Below, piece after piece: positions 32,290 through 44,825 of a stretch of 64,000 nt of DNA (position 1 is the stretch's first letter; each line of letters starts with the position of its first letter). Under the pieces are notes generated by a model. That model had not been told where the DNA came from. It made no database searches and was given only the letters and a program-made list of their open reading frames with translations. Source of the stretch: Megamerina dolium (Eukaryota; Arthropoda; Insecta; Diptera; Megamerinidae); the NCBI GenBank assembly GCA_963854835.1, contig OY978526.1, positions 20,490,334 through 20,554,333 on the forward strand, given 5' to 3'. The translations under genes and the position numbers were made by a program.

Positions 32290-33570
32290 AGAAAATCAGT
32301 GTACCACGCCCACTCCTTTTTGGGTCTGCCATACAAAGTTGTAGAAATTAAAAAAAATGTTACCGGTTATAACTTGCAAACTATTCAGCGTAGAATAACG
32401 AGATTTAAGGTGTGGATTAGTATTATACGAACAACTAGGCTCACAGGAAATGGGCGCACCACGCCCACTGTTTATCGTAGCCCCCATACAAATTTTGTGC
32501 CACGCCCACTCCTTCATGGGTCTCCCATACAAAGTCGAGTGAATTAAAATAAAATTTTAAGCTCCATAGCTTACAAACCATTTAGCCTAGGACAACGAGA
32601 CTTAAGGTATAGATTAGTATTGTACGAGCAATTAGGCTCACAGAAAATGGGAGCACCACGCCCACTGTTTATCGTAGCCCCCATACAAATTTTAAATTGA
32701 AACAGCTGTAACTTCGGCAATCTTCTATCTAGAATAACCATAATTGACACTTAAATTAATATCATAGTCGGAAATAATCTGGCAGAAAATCAGTGTGCCA
32801 CGCCCACTCCTTCATTGGTCTCCCATACAAAGTCGAGGGAATTAAACTAAAATTTTAAGCTCCATAGCTTACAAACCATTTAGCCTAGGACAACGAGACT
32901 TAGGGTATGGATTAGTATTGTACGAGCAATTAGGCTCACAGGAAATGGGCGCACCACGCCCACTGTTTATCGTAGCCCCCATACAAATTTTAAATTGAAA
33001 CAGCTGTAACTTCGGCAATCTTCTGGCTAGAATAACCATAATTGACACTTAAATTAATATCATAGTCGGAAATAATCTGGCAAAAAATCAGTGTACCACG
33101 CCCACTCCTTCATGGGTCTCCCATACAAAGTCGAGGGAATCAAACTAAAATTTTAAGCTCCATAGCTTACAAACCATTTAGCCTAGGACAACGAGATTTA
33201 AGGCATGGATTAGTATTCTACGAGCAATTAGGCTCACAGGAAATGGGCTCACCACGCCCACTGTTTATAGTTGCCCCCATACAAAATGACCGAATTTCTT
33301 TTAAATTGAAATAGCTGTAACTTCTGCATCCTTCTGTCTAGAACAATCATAATTAACACTTAGGTTAATATGGTAGTCGGAAATAATCTGGCAAAAAATC
33401 AGCGTACCACGCCCACTTCTTATTGGGGCTCCCATACAAAGTTGAGGAAATTAAACAAAAATGTTAACCACCATAACTTAGAAACTATTCAACTTAGGAC
33501 ACCAAATTTAAGGTGTGGATTAACATTGAAAAATTAATTGGATTTACTAGAAAGTGCTAAGCCACGCCCA
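32290..33570 (+). repeat. 298-bp tandem repeat (dimeric, two 150-bp halves)
   Basis: The phrase GGAAATAATCTGGCA/AAAATCAG recurs near 32291, 32785, 33083 and 33393, intervals 494, 298 and 310. Each 298-bp unit contains two copies of CCACGCCCACT plus CCCATACAAA, one with CTCCTTCATGGGTCTCC between them and one with GTTTATCGTAGCCC, about 150 bp apart. The first interval carries a partial extra half-unit near 32460-32540. At least ten CCACGCCCAC motifs are counted between 31998 and 33570. Confidence 0.88.
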
Positions 33571-33762
33571 CTTTTTATATAGCTCCCATACTAAGCCTCG
33601 GAATTATCTAAAAATCATTTTACTTCGTCAAAGTCAACCATATTTCGGGTGTAAATTAGTAGTATATGCAAAAATTGTTTCTCGAAAAGTGGAAATAAAA
33701 GAAAAGTTGGATATTCGAGTAAACTTTTTATATATAAATCTACATATGCAGGGTATAGTTTG

Positions 33763-33778
33763 GTCGGCCCCAGCCGAC
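33763..33778. repeat. Terminal hairpin of the Helentron-like element
   Basis: GTCGGC-CCCA-GCCGAC, a perfect 6-bp stem with a 4-base loop. Helitron/Helentron elements end just after such a hairpin. Confidence 0.75.
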
Positions 33779-33790
33779 TGTAAGGAGATT

Positions 33791-35439
33791 TTTTTTTTAT
33801 TACAAATATGTAGTTATTATCTGCCATAAAGTTCAACTGGTCGTTTAGTGTTCAAAAACCATGACAGTATTTGGCCCAAATATATAAGCAAATAAGGTTG
33901 ATTTTTTTTTTTTTTTTTGTTTTTTGGCATAAATAAAAGTGTGTCAATAAACTACACTATGATTGAATGAAACGAGTAGGTACCTACATTTTATTAACAC
34001 TTTCATTTTGACTATTATAAATATTATTCTCACTTTTCCGCCATAATAATTATAATAATTTTTTTTATTTAATTTACATACTTGAAAATATATAAACTAT
34101 AATTAAGTTCAATGACATAAATGTATTTGTTGTTAATTACCATAAAATAAATATATGTATAACAATATATTGCTAATGAATTAAAATCTAGTAGACAGCT
34201 CATTAGTACTAGTACAGTGTTACATAGATGTTATATATTTAGTATTTGAAATTTATTTGACTCTAAAGTGTGTGACAATTAATAGAAAATTTTCACAATT
34301 TTAATAATTTTACTAGCGTTTTTTTTTTTTGTATATATTTATGTACATATTCAATTATCTACTTACATATACGACTATATGAACATATGTAGAAAATTAA
34401 CATATTTAATTGCTTAATAATGAATGAGTTGTGTTAATTATTCACTGGCAGTTAATCATGATTGCCTTTTATTTATTAATTACTATTACTACATAATATT
34501 AACTAAATGCAACAGGTGACTCTTAATTTTATGGACATAACACTTCCGTGAATATTTGATTTCAATGCGTTGGAGTAAACACTTTGAGTGAACACTCTGA
34601 GTGAACACTTCTTGATGCAAATATAGTTAGCTACACATTGTTCTGCATTTTAAAAGTGATCTACATATATTAGAAAATGATTTTATAATATTTATAAATT
34701 GATATTAACAAAATGATGGCAGCTAAATTGAAATATATGGCGATATGAGGGCCCTAGTTAATTCCAACGTAATTTGGCAAAAAAAAAAAAATTATATTCA
34801 ATTTTCTTTCTAAGGGTGCCACTCACTTGCGAGAAGTAACTATTTCTTTTTTTTTAATATAAAAAGATGAAAAAATGATCGATTTTTTGTTTAATATAAA
34901 AAGATGAAAAAATGATTGAAGTATGATTGATTGAATTTCATTCGGAATCGAATAATATAACCATGTCCTTTCTAGTCTTGCAAAAGTTTGCTTTAGTTTA
35001 GAAGGAAGAAGGAGATAAATGTTTGTGTTTTAAGTGATAAGGACAAGTGGCTACCGAAGTAACACTATGCATTACAATTCAATTCAAGTGCAAGTGCTCG
35101 TTTTGTTAAGATTTCCAATCGAAGAAGCAATCGTTGAAATTATGGCATTTAGAAAAAAAAAAAATCTACCAACTGTAAAGATATGTTAAAGGAAAAACCG
35201 TCGAAGTGCTTCGTATGAAGTCTTATTGCTTTTCGTTGGTGTCATCCAATATTGGAAAATTCTATTTTCTTTTTTTGCACACATAAACGAAAAAAAAATA
35301 AAAAATTCAATTTAACAAAAGAACCACAAAATATGAAATGTCATTCTGATTGATAAAGTTCGAGACCTCGAGCTCATGAGCCCTAATGTTGGGAAAAATT
35401 TAGTTTTAATTATATTTCTTATCGATTAATTGTAATATA
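33791..35439. other. AT-rich DNA without recognisable gene
   Basis: Several poly-T and poly-A runs (33902, 34320, 34779, 35152). A short near-repeat TTTGAGTGAACACTCTGAGT lies near 34581. A 35-bp phrase TTTAATATAAAAAGATGAAA is duplicated near 34852 and 34890. No gene seen. Confidence 0.5.
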
Positions 35440-36560
35440 AAATTTCGCCTCAAGGTGAGTCAAATGTATGATCGACCTCTAATAATTTTCTCCAATCCAT
35501 TTTTCTCTGGAACATACTTATCCCGCATTTTCACTCTTTACGGAAGCTCCCATTTCAAATTTATGCATTCGTTCCAAGGAGTTCTCGTGAGAAGGGTCAT
35601 ATATATGGTATGCCAGACTCAAATTTATTTTTTCTCCATAGCATTTCTTCGATACGTACTTTCCTTAAGTTCTCACCCCTTGAGAGGCTCCCCTACAAAA
35701 TTGACATTTTAATAAAATATGCTAACAGCGAATGAAATAGTGAAATAGAGGTGTGAAATATACATATTATCAATCTCAATTCAATTTTTCATTGTAATAT
35801 TTTCTTCAAACAAAATTACTGCCCATTTCTATCCCTTACGACCATGCAAAATGAGCTTCAAACTATCTGCAAATCAACAAAACCACCATAAATGCTCAGA
35901 AATCACTTGTATGAGGGTGAAATCTAACTCCGACTCCATTTAGTTTTACCTATTCAATATTTCTTATGAACTTACTTTTCCATTATCTATACCTCTTAAG
36001 TGGGCTACTATATTAAATGAGCAAAAAAAAAAAAAACTTACAAAATATACAAATAACTCTATAATTGCCCAGAAATCGCCTCTAAAAGAATGAATTATAA
36101 ATTCGGCCACCATATTAGATTTATCTCTTTCATATTTTTCCCAATCATATCTGTACCTCATACCTCTACCCCTTAAGAGAGCTGGAACACCAAAAATAGA
36201 TGAAAATGATAGATATCCACTTATCTTCCCAGAAATCATCCCTAGATGAATCAAATATATAACCGATCATCATTAGTTTTATCTGTCTCATATTTTTCTA
36301 AACATACTTACCTTCTACCACGAGCCCTTAAGAGGGCTGCCATATAAATTGTATTCAAAAACTGGTGAAATTCGACAAAAATCCACATAGCTTTCCAGGA
36401 ATCGCCTGTACAGCAACCAAATGTAAGATCGACCCCCATTAGTTTTTTATCCTCAACATTTTCCATGAACAAACATATCTTCTATCTCCACTCATTAGAT
36501 TGGCTCCCCTACAAAATTGATACTTTTTTGTGAAATAGCCTCCAATCAATTTCAGGACAA
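35440..36560 (-). repeat. Family C repeat array, inverted orientation, about 6-7 units
   Basis: On the plus strand the inverse complement of family C is read: GCTCCCCTACAAAATTGACA near 35688, similar phrases near 35545, 36001, 36180, 36335 and 36500, with AACATACTTATCCCGCATTT-like text about 60 bp before each. Spacing runs 145-180 bp. Units are strongly diverged. No coding potential. Confidence 0.72.
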
Positions 36561-37563
36561 CCCTAAGACCCCAAAAATTGCTCCTAATCTATTTACCACC
36601 AATTTCGATGTTCTGAGGGAATGCCCATAGAATGTGAATGAAAGAAAAATCTCAGTTATGTTTTTAATCCAATTCAAATTGTACTTCAATATGAAACTCA
36701 CACATACATAGACGCTTTTTGATTGAATTCTTAAAATAATTCATAAATTAAGAAGTAAAGATGGAAAGCTGACCATAAAAGAAGAATAACCAACACAATA
36801 ATGAAATGAAATTCTTGAAAATAATTGAATTTCTCATACTTACGACTATGTAAGTAGATCAGTATAAATACTCGTATATGACGTAGAACAACAGTGGCTT
36901 GTTGCTTGAACAAATTCGCCATAATAATAATAATAATACGTATATAAAACAAGCACAACTACAGTAAATTATTGACGGCTTGTTGTTACTAACAAACGAA
37001 CATAATTATGTATTGATTTAAATAACAACTTCTTCCTACCCATCGATAATTGTTAAGTATCTATGTAATATTTTACATTTCTTTATGATTGCTTTTAAGC
37101 TGTCTTGTTCATACATAGTTTTTGTTTTCATTCATCGTCTAAAGAGTTTATGTATTTATGCTTTCATTGACAATTAAATTGTTCTATACAATATATATGT
37201 TATAACTCTATATAGTATAAGGTATGATATATGACTATTTATTATATAACTTATACTCATGGGAGTAGTTGTTACTCTGAGTATGATGCTAACAAGATTT
37301 GTTCGCATTTATCAAACTTAATACTCAATATATGTAATCGCAATTTCTGTTTGATCACTTCACAATTTCTAATGGTAATGAAATTATTAGTTGCTGCTTG
37401 CCAGCTTGGGCGTATTTTGTGAAGTAGTTTATATTTCATAATATAATTACCCATTCAATTGCGTCATGGAGTACATACAATATTTAATTATCACTCTAGA
37501 GTTAGAATTATGTAATAAGTAATATATTGAAGGCACAGTGTCTTGTTCTGTAGCACTTACATA
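36561..37563. other. AT-rich DNA without recognisable gene
   Basis: AT-rich, with (AAT)n near 36923-36938. No recognised element. Confidence 0.55.
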
Positions 37564-37674
37564 CGGGTGTTTTTTTTAGCAACCTTCTTTTTGGCAACAC
37601 TGTTTTTGACAGCTCAGCTGTTTTCGTGTAACATGTTACTGTCAAACATGTTCAGTTTGGTCTATAATTTAACC

Positions 37675-38917
37675 ATGAATCGACTTTTAAACGAACAACG
37701 CTTCCAAATTATTGAATTTTATTATGAAAATTCAATTTGGACGACCTTCTGAGGCGGCTATTTGGAATCTTGTGACTAAATTTCGCACAAAATTTACATT
37801 ACCGGACATTAAACCACCAACACGCATACGTGGATGCCATAGCTCAGTGGTTAGTGCGTTGGCCTTCTGATCTGTAGGCCGTAGGTTCAATCCCCGGCTG
37901 AAGCATAATAAAATTTAATATCGAAAAGATTTTTATTTCGAACGGTACCCCCCAGCTGGCAAGAATTGGCAATTTTTTCGGCAGTAACAATTTGCCAAAA
38001 ATGTTTCTTAAAAGAGCTCTGTGACAAAACTAAGTTAAAGTGATGTCACAAGGGTTCTGTCCAAATTTAAGACGCACAACAGTATTGGAGGAGAAGCTCG
38101 GTGGTATCATAATGGGTCTTTCTGGCCTAAGTGTGTTCTCTCAGAGAGAGAGAGAGTATCCCCATAACCTAACCTTACCTATACGTAGAGTATGGAAGAG
38201 AGGAAAATTGCGCAGCTGTATCCGCCAGTGTTGTTGATGACTGTGAATTATCGATTCAGAGCCGTTCGCAGCAATTGGGCCTCTGTTACTCCACTACGTG
38301 GAAAATTTTGCGGAAGGATTTTTGGGGGTACGAGCTTTTAAAATACAGCTGGTGCAAGAATTGCAGCCACATGACCTACCACAATGGCAAAATTTTGGTG
38401 AATGAGCGCTGGTGAAGTTGGATGAAGATTCACTTTTTTATCGGAAAATTGTGTTCAGCGATGAAGCTCATTTCGGGTTGAATGGTCACGTGAACAATCA
38501 AAATTGCTGTATTTGGTATGAAGAGCAGCCAATGCCAATGCATCCCGAAAAATGCACTGTTTGGTGTGGATTATGGGCCGGTGGCATCATTGGTTCATAC
38601 TTTTTCAAAGACGAGGAAGGCAGGAACGTTACGGTGAATGGCGAGCGCTACCGTGCGAGCGTTTTTTTTTGCTTGGCTGACATGTGGTTTTAACAAGACG
38701 GTGCCACATGCCACTCAGCACGCGAAACAATGGCCCAATTGAGAGGCGAGTTCGGTGAATAGTTTATTTCACGTTTGAAGCCAATATTGAAGAATTTATT
38801 CATGAGATACCACCGGCCGATATGTTGGAGAGAGTATGCCAAAATTGGACCCAGCGTATGAACCATTTGAGGCTCAGCCGCGGTCAATATTTACACGAAA
38901 TCATTTTTAAACATTGA
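37675..38917 (+). pseudogene. DUF4817-type transposase, SINE-disrupted
   Basis: ATG at 37675: MNRLLNEQRFQIIEFYYENS, the usual N-terminus. After a frameshift comes FGRPSEAAIWNLVTKFRTKF and TLPDIKPPTRIR up to the SINE. It resumes at 38181 with IRRVWKRG, QQLGLCYSTTWKIL-type text, FKIQLVQELQPHDLPQW, then the long frame 38412-38693: LFYRKIVFSDEAHFGLNGHV (first Asp), MHPEKCTVWCGLWAGGIIGS, YFFKDEEGRNVTVNGERYRA. A deletion leads to MWF, a stop, then QDGATCHSARETMAQL (second Asp). The terminal part ends GQYLHEIIFKH with TGA at 38915-38917. Stops, frameshifts, a deletion and the SINE make it dead. Confidence 0.9.
37832..38180 (+). mobile_element. tRNA-derived SINE nested in the transposase
   Basis: The head has intact promoter boxes: TAGCTCAGTGGTTAG at 37840-37854 (A box) and GGTTCAATCCC at 37884-37894 (B box). 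The body matches 29719-30062, including the 3' variant GAGAAGCTCGGTGGTATCAT and TTTCTGGCCTAAG. An AG-rich stretch and AACCTAACCTTACCT follow. ATACGT at 37826-37831 and 38181-38186 is a probable short target duplication. Removing the SINE rejoins the transposase reading (PTRIR-RVW). Confidence 0.9.
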
Positions 38918-38997
38918 ATCGTTCTATTGACTCAAATAAATTTTATGTGTTTTTTTTTTTTAATCAAATCCAAAGGCTCCTAAAAAATCACCCTGTA

Positions 38998-40569
38998 TAT
39001 GTAACAGAATATTTCAAAGCACTGTTCCAAGCACTGCCTCTCTAATAACTACATTATTCAACGACTTGTCTTATGCTATCCTTGTGGACAACTATGTTGC
39101 GTTGAATAACTTGCAATAGAATTATTGAACAAGTATTTGTAGTGCAGTGTAGTGATGTACTATTGATGTATCGTTCAAATGTATGTTTGTAGTTAACATA
39201 AATAACAATGTTAACTTGAAATATTTAATTAGCATAGTAGAACTTTATATATCAGTAGTCAGTAGTGGTAGTGGTTTGTAGCAAGTAGTTCTTGTAAATT
39301 ACAGTTATGAATATCAAATACTATACTCAAAAATTATATATGTACATATTTCTTGTAAATTCTTCAAAAGCAGAAAATATCTATATATATATACATTTTA
39401 TGCGAATGCATAGCAAACAATTGAATTCTCTGTGGCACACTTTTAAATTGTGATTTTTTATGACCCCATTCTTAGCAGCGATGAATACAGAGAAGAAGAA
39501 GAAGAAGACATAACATTGTTTATAGAGGTTAGTTACTCTTTATAATATCAGTCAATGTTCATCGTTAGATTTATTTTTATGCGACACTGTGACATGCTCT
39601 CTACGTAGTATAGTTAGTTGACTCCTTATACATACAACTTGAATGCAATATATTTAAATTATTGTCTTATTTTCAATATTTTTTAAAGGTAAACATACAT
39701 ACTCACACACACATACATACACTACCAAAATTAGTAGTCATATTTAAATATGATCATTTTTGTTGTTGTTTTTCTTTGACTTTTCATTTGATTAAGTACC
39801 TACTACCTAGTGATCACGATTTCCAATGAAATTTTTCAAACTTTTTGATATTTTATTAGAATTGCAAAATCTTTAACTATGTCGTTGCAAGTGGGTGAAA
39901 GATGTTTATCTGGTATCATCTTCTGCATATTCTTTTTTTTATTTCTATTTTGATTTTCTTTCGTTTTTTTGCTAAATAGCTTTCTTTAGCAATGACTTCA
40001 TATGGCTGTACTCAAAAGAACGGAACGAATGGACTGCTACTCTACGTTCCTATGAACTAGTAATACGAACGTTCATGCCTTCCATTCCATTCATTTTTAT
40101 GCTAAACTCAACAATAGTATGATGCTAAGTTCATCTGAGTATGATTTATCAAATGTCAAATGTCAAATAATCAACAATCAGTTTTCGCTTTTGAACTTTG
40201 CTTTTAATTCTATTCGAAAGAAATAGAAAAGAAAATTCATTATAAAACAATTTATTTTGATTGCACAAATAATGTCATATTAATGCAATTTGCAGTGCAG
40301 ATAGTGAAAAGTATAACCCCAATATAATACTCATACCAGCAGTGAGCACTGCTAGTTCTAGCAAATGAGACTACATTTATATAGCAATGTCTTTTAGATT
40401 GAAGCAAATGCTTCAATAGGTATAGCACAATGATCACACAAAAAAAGAGAGCGTCAATCTCAACTACATCGAAAACACAACATTTTTTTTTATTTACATT
40501 CTCAAATAATAATTAAAAATTACTTACTATTTACATTTAATTAGAATTACATTAAAAAGGAATGTGATT
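38998..40569. other. AT-rich DNA without recognisable gene
   Basis: AT-rich, with (GAA)n near 39493-39508 and ACATACATACACAC-type text near 39695-39720. Nothing recognised. Confidence 0.55.
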
Positions 40570-41340
40570 GTTTTCAGGTGAATTTTTTGTCCATTATGTA
40601 TGGACAACTCCTTAATACGTAGAGATAGTGGGTAAGTATGTTTGGAGAAAATATTGTAGTGAAAATATTAATAAGAGTTGGACATATAACTTATTCACTT
40701 CGCGTCACTTTGGGACCGGTGGGAACCAATTTAATTTATTTTTATATCAGATTCGTAGGCAAGCCCCATTATGGAGTAAAGATAGAGGGTAGATGTGTTT
40801 GGAAGAAATATTAAGGAGGAGAAAATAATAAGGGTCTGTCTTATATTTGATTTCTCTAGAAGTTATTCCTGGGCAGCTATGGTGATATTTTTCGATTTTT
40901 AGGTATTTTTTGGTTCATTTTGTATGGCAGCCCTGTTAAGGAGTGAAAATAGAGAGTTAGAGTGTTTGGAAAAAATATTTAAGAACCAAAAATAATTAGG
41001 ATCGAATTTACATTTCACCCTTCTGGAAACAATTTCTATGCAATTATGGAGGTTTTTGTTGATTTTCAGTCGTTTTTAAGTTTGAGACAAATATTATGAT
41101 GGAAAAACGAATAAAGGTCAGTCTTACATTTTAGTACTCTAGGGTTTTTGGGAACACTCTGGTAAAGCTGGAAAATAATTTTATAAAAATATCAATTTTG
41201 TAGGCGAGGCCCATCAGTAGTGGAGATAGATGGTAAGTATGTTCTGGGCGAAATGTTGAGCAGAAAAATGAACATGGGTTGGTCTTACACTCTACTACCT
41301 TGGAGGCACTATTTAATAATATAATAATCAGAAAATTCTT
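40570..41340 (+). repeat. Family C repeat array, about 4-5 units
   Basis: Phrases GAGATAGTGGGTAAGTATGT (40622), AAGATAGAGGGTAGATGTGT (40782), GAAAATAGAGAGTTAGAGTG (40947) and GGAGATAGATGGTAAGTATG (41219) mark successive units. GGCAGCTATGGTGATATTTT and TGTATGGCAGCCC mark their other halves. Spacing is about 155-170 bp, with one longer interval. Confidence 0.78.
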
Positions 41341-41774
41341 TTAAAAAATCATATTTTACAACTCTAAGGCTCATGTGGCAGTTTTACATTTTAATTAATT
41401 GGTACGAAAATTTTAATTTTGTACTTCTTACATCAAGTAGAATATTTTTAGATTATAGGACTTTGGAAAAATTACTTTTTTTTTTTTTTTAATATGAACC
41501 GCACTACTATTCGAAACGCTTTCACTATAGCTGTTATATATGTGATAATTCAAATTACTCGAAATACTCTGTCAATAGCTCTAAAATTACTTATTTATGA
41601 GCACAAATTTTTAAAATGTATACATCCAATATAATTAAGATCAATGCAATTTTTCTAATAGTCACATACTGCCAATTTAATATATTATAAATATATGAAA
41701 TGACTCAATCTGTATGGATATTAAAGTATGATTGCGCTGTGCTTTTTTGTTTTCTTTAATCCTATTAATAAATA
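41341..41774. other. AT-rich spacer
   Basis: Contains a poly-T run at 41478-41491. No gene seen. Confidence 0.55.
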
Positions 41775-42079
41775 CTGGGTTATCCATTTGGTGGATGATA
41801 ACTGAAAATTTCTTCTAAAAAATCGTGTCTTCTTTAGGTCACTTAAATTATGATAAAGTTTAAGCAAAATATTTATAATTTATTGAAATGACCAAATGAA
41901 TGAATGAATAATGAAATGAAAATCAAAACAAAAATCCATTCGATATGTACTAAAGAATCATTGAAAATTCTCTTTAAAGAGTCTAAGTCCAGTTTAGGTT
42001 ACTTCAATTATAATAAGCTCGCATCAGCATATTGATAATATTATGCTTTACTTTATAAACGATAAAATGCATTACCCTG
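41775..42079. mobile_element. Candidate 305-bp MITE
   Basis: The left end CTGGGTTATCCATTTGG and the inverse complement of the right end CAGGGTAATGCATTTTA match at most positions, with TA on both sides (41773-41774, 42080-42081). Inside, a phrase with TTTAGGTCACTTAAATTATG and one with TTTAGGTTACTTCAATTATA repeat about 145 bp apart. No reading frame of note. The end motif resembles the DUF4817-type element at 22515. Confidence 0.55.
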
Positions 42080-42355
42080 TATATCAAAATGAAACTATTT
42101 TTATTTTTATTTCAAAATTCTTCAACTCGCTATTGCTATCGAAAGAACAAATGCATCACGAGTGCTTGGTTAGACCGTCATCATAGGTTAATTGAATCCA
42201 TCACATCAATTTTATAAAATGGAATGTGAATACTTACTCGTGTAACTCGCAACGATTTATGATCAAAGATAACGGTGTTCTGATGTGAATGATTCTATGC
42301 AATATCTCATACGTGTTTGTTAACTGGTTTTTCTTTGCAGCAGAAGTGCAATAAG

Positions 42356-42480
42356 CCAAAAAAAAAAAAAACAGAAACTATCAGCAACGCAGAGATTTAT
42401 TCGCAAAAAAAAAAAAAAAAAAATAAATAAAATAAAAATAAAAATAAAAAAAATAAAAATAATAAAAATAAAAAATACAA
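42356..42480. repeat. Poly-A and (AAAT)n tract
   Basis: Two long A runs (42357-42371, 42405-42422) followed by AAAT/AAAAAT repeats. Possible remnant of an insertion tail, but no body is recognised beside it. Confidence 0.85.
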
Positions 42481-44786
42481 AAAAGCAACGATTACATTTT
42501 AGCTCATTTATAACACATGATAAAGAAACTACTTGTAGTATGCACAGAGATAAGTTAACATTTACCAAAGAAACATTTATATTCGTATTTGGTTTGATTG
42601 GATTGTTTGTCAAGTTTTTGTAAATATTTTTTTTTTTTTAATTAAATTCCATAAATTATTGTTGATTTCATTCAATGTGTTTCATACATTAAGATTAAAT
42701 GTTATCTAAAATGTTGCTAATCCTCAAGTGATAATCGGATATGTCAACATAGTCATTATAGCAACATTTAGTTGAAATTTAGTTGAAAATTGTTACTTTA
42801 CCCTATAGCTGGTGGGCTTATAGTTCACTAAAAATGTGGATTATGGAAATATTTTAAAGACCACTGAAAGCTCTAACCAGAGCATCACCTATCACATGAA
42901 TATAGAAAGAGCGAAAGATCATAGTTGCTGATTGCATAAGGTAGTAATATATTTTCATTTTCAGTGAAATGAAGTTATACGATTTAATTATATACATACT
43001 CTATGTTTCATTAATACACTTTTGCAAAACAATTATACTCAGTAAATTTCATATTCAACATTCATTTCATATTGCGATAAGTGTCTAGGCACATATGTTT
43101 ATATACATACATTCATAAACATATTCGCCCATTCATTTGCAAAAAAGTGTTAATGGCCTTTCGCTTCAATTGTTTTTGGTAATTAATTCACAGCAGATAA
43201 TTTAAATACAATTCAAAGAGTTGAAATCCATATTACTCTATACGATATTTCTCATTAAATGCGCATAACGCTGTTGGTGTTGAGCATGATAACAATGTTG
43301 CCGATGATGCTGATGATGCTGAACGCAATGAAAGTGAAAGTGTTTTGCAAAATAAAAATATATGTATATTGTATGAATGTTAATGAATTGCTGCCTGTTA
43401 TTAATCGTAAATAAAATTAATTGAAAATAAACAAAATCATTTTGTAGTAGACTTGTTTGAAAGTAACAAATATAATGTGCCTATAACGTATAGTCTGAGT
43501 GTACGTATGGCTTGGGAACAATTTTAATTAAGATTTTGAAAGTGCAATTTTTCTTATCTTTTATTATAATGAAATACACAATATATTAATAAAAAAAAAA
43601 AAAATATCAAACTTATAATACAGAGTATTAAAAGAAGGTCAATATTTGCCTTAGATGTTTATAAGACTGAATGACTGAGAAATTTATATTATTTTCTTCA
43701 CAATTGGATTTAACTTGCATAAGATAATAAAAAAATATTATTTTGATAAATAAACTGAATGTTTATTATTATTTTTTTTTTGCACATATTGAAGCTTCAT
43801 TGGGGATATCTGTTAAGCCATCATAATAATTTGAATGTTCTGAAGTTGCCGCATTTGTTGGTTGGGCAAGACAAAATGCATCAGCTCTCAAGTCATTAAT
43901 TAAAATTGCAAAAATATGTAAATGAAATATGGTGCAATTGCTCGAAATGAAATTTTGCAATAATTGCAATTTCGCCATTATTATTCGAGAAATGCTACTC
44001 CATGATTTTAGTACATTGACCTATTAAGTATATTGCAGTTATTTACATTCAGAAGAGTTGATTGCAATTTTTTTGCTGATATTGATAACTTGCCATTGGT
44101 ATTCTTCATCGTAAAAGACTGTCGGCGGCGGGAAAAAAAATCATAACCAAAAGTCAGCATAATACTTTAGAATATTATTGTTTAATTTAATGTGATTACC
44201 AAGTCTTTCAATTATGGTCACATTGTTGTTTAAGCATAAAAATTTTACCGAATAAAGCTACAATAAAGCTACAACATACGTATGCCCTTGAGGCCATATA
44301 ACTTGTTTAGTTAATTTAGCTAATTTCAATTATTTCTATGACAATATATTGACACAACATTACATATATATATTTGTTGTTGTTGTTGTTTTTTTGTAGT
44401 GACATTTGCAATAGGCGGCATTTTAACCCTTAATAAAGTTGTTTAGTGTTAAACACTTGATGGATTTCGATTTAATGAGCAAGCAATACTTTTCTGTGTG
44501 ACATAATATGTTTCAAGTGGTACTTTGCGGTAAAATTTACTTTGACATATTATTTTATTAGTCGGGCATACATTATTCATGATTATGTGCTTAACATAAT
44601 ATTGCTCAAATGTAGCTACAACAAAATATCTATGTGCAAAGGTGCAAATATTTATGTGCATATTCTTAGTAACGATGAAATTCTGTCGCGTGTAGAATAT
44701 TGTGACACAACAACAACAACAACAATAACATAATTTACATTTTATCGCTTTAATATAGCTACCCATATACTTATAGTTAAAATATA

Positions 44787-44788
<2 letters not shown>

Positions 44789-44820
<32 letters not shown>
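44789..44820. repeat. (AT)n microsatellite
   Basis: About 16 AT units. Confidence 0.93.

Positions 44821-44825
<5 letters not shown>

Larger units (their letters stand above)
31705..33790 (+). mobile_element. Helentron/DINE-like (mini-me-like) element with tandem core
   Basis: Seen: the left part begins CTATACCCTGCATAATGCAA. It contains GGAATCTCCGGAGATATAGA, TATATATTCGTGATCAGCGT and a (GTCC/GTCT)n run at 31840-31878, then TTCGACGAAATTTGGCGCAA, a 298-bp tandem core, and the right end GCAGGGTATAGTTTGG followed by a hairpin GTCGGC-CCCA-GCCGAC at 33763-33778 and poly-T. Known from memory: Drosophila DINE-1/mini-me-type Helentron derivatives have the same order (a GATCAGCGTC phrase, a GTCY microsatellite, internal tandem repeats, a 3' hairpin after GGGTAT). 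No transposase is present, so it is non-autonomous. Exact borders are uncertain by a few tens of bases. Confidence 0.78.
37564..38995 (+). mobile_element. DUF4817-type transposon carrying a SINE insertion
   Basis: The left end CGGGTGTTTTTTTTAGCAAC and the inverse complement of the right end CAGGGTGATTTTTTAGGAGC are similar but diverged, flanked by TA at 37562-37563 and 38996-38997. A transposase pseudogene fills the element on the plus strand and is split by a SINE at 37832-38180. Without the SINE the element is about 1.1 kb. Confidence 0.75.

Noticed and set aside
33890..35440. Possible LTR retrotransposon between poly-T tracts
   Set aside because: No long direct repeats, primer-binding site, protease, RT or integrase motifs seen here or elsewhere in the window.
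37840..37905. Possible functional tRNA gene
   Set aside because: A and B boxes are present but the sequence continues into a repeated SINE body and recurs in several copies. The 3' half does not close a normal acceptor stem that I can see.
42320..42613. Phe/Ile-rich minus-strand frame resembling a membrane protein
   Set aside because: It is the translation of poly-A/AAAT tracts on the other strand.
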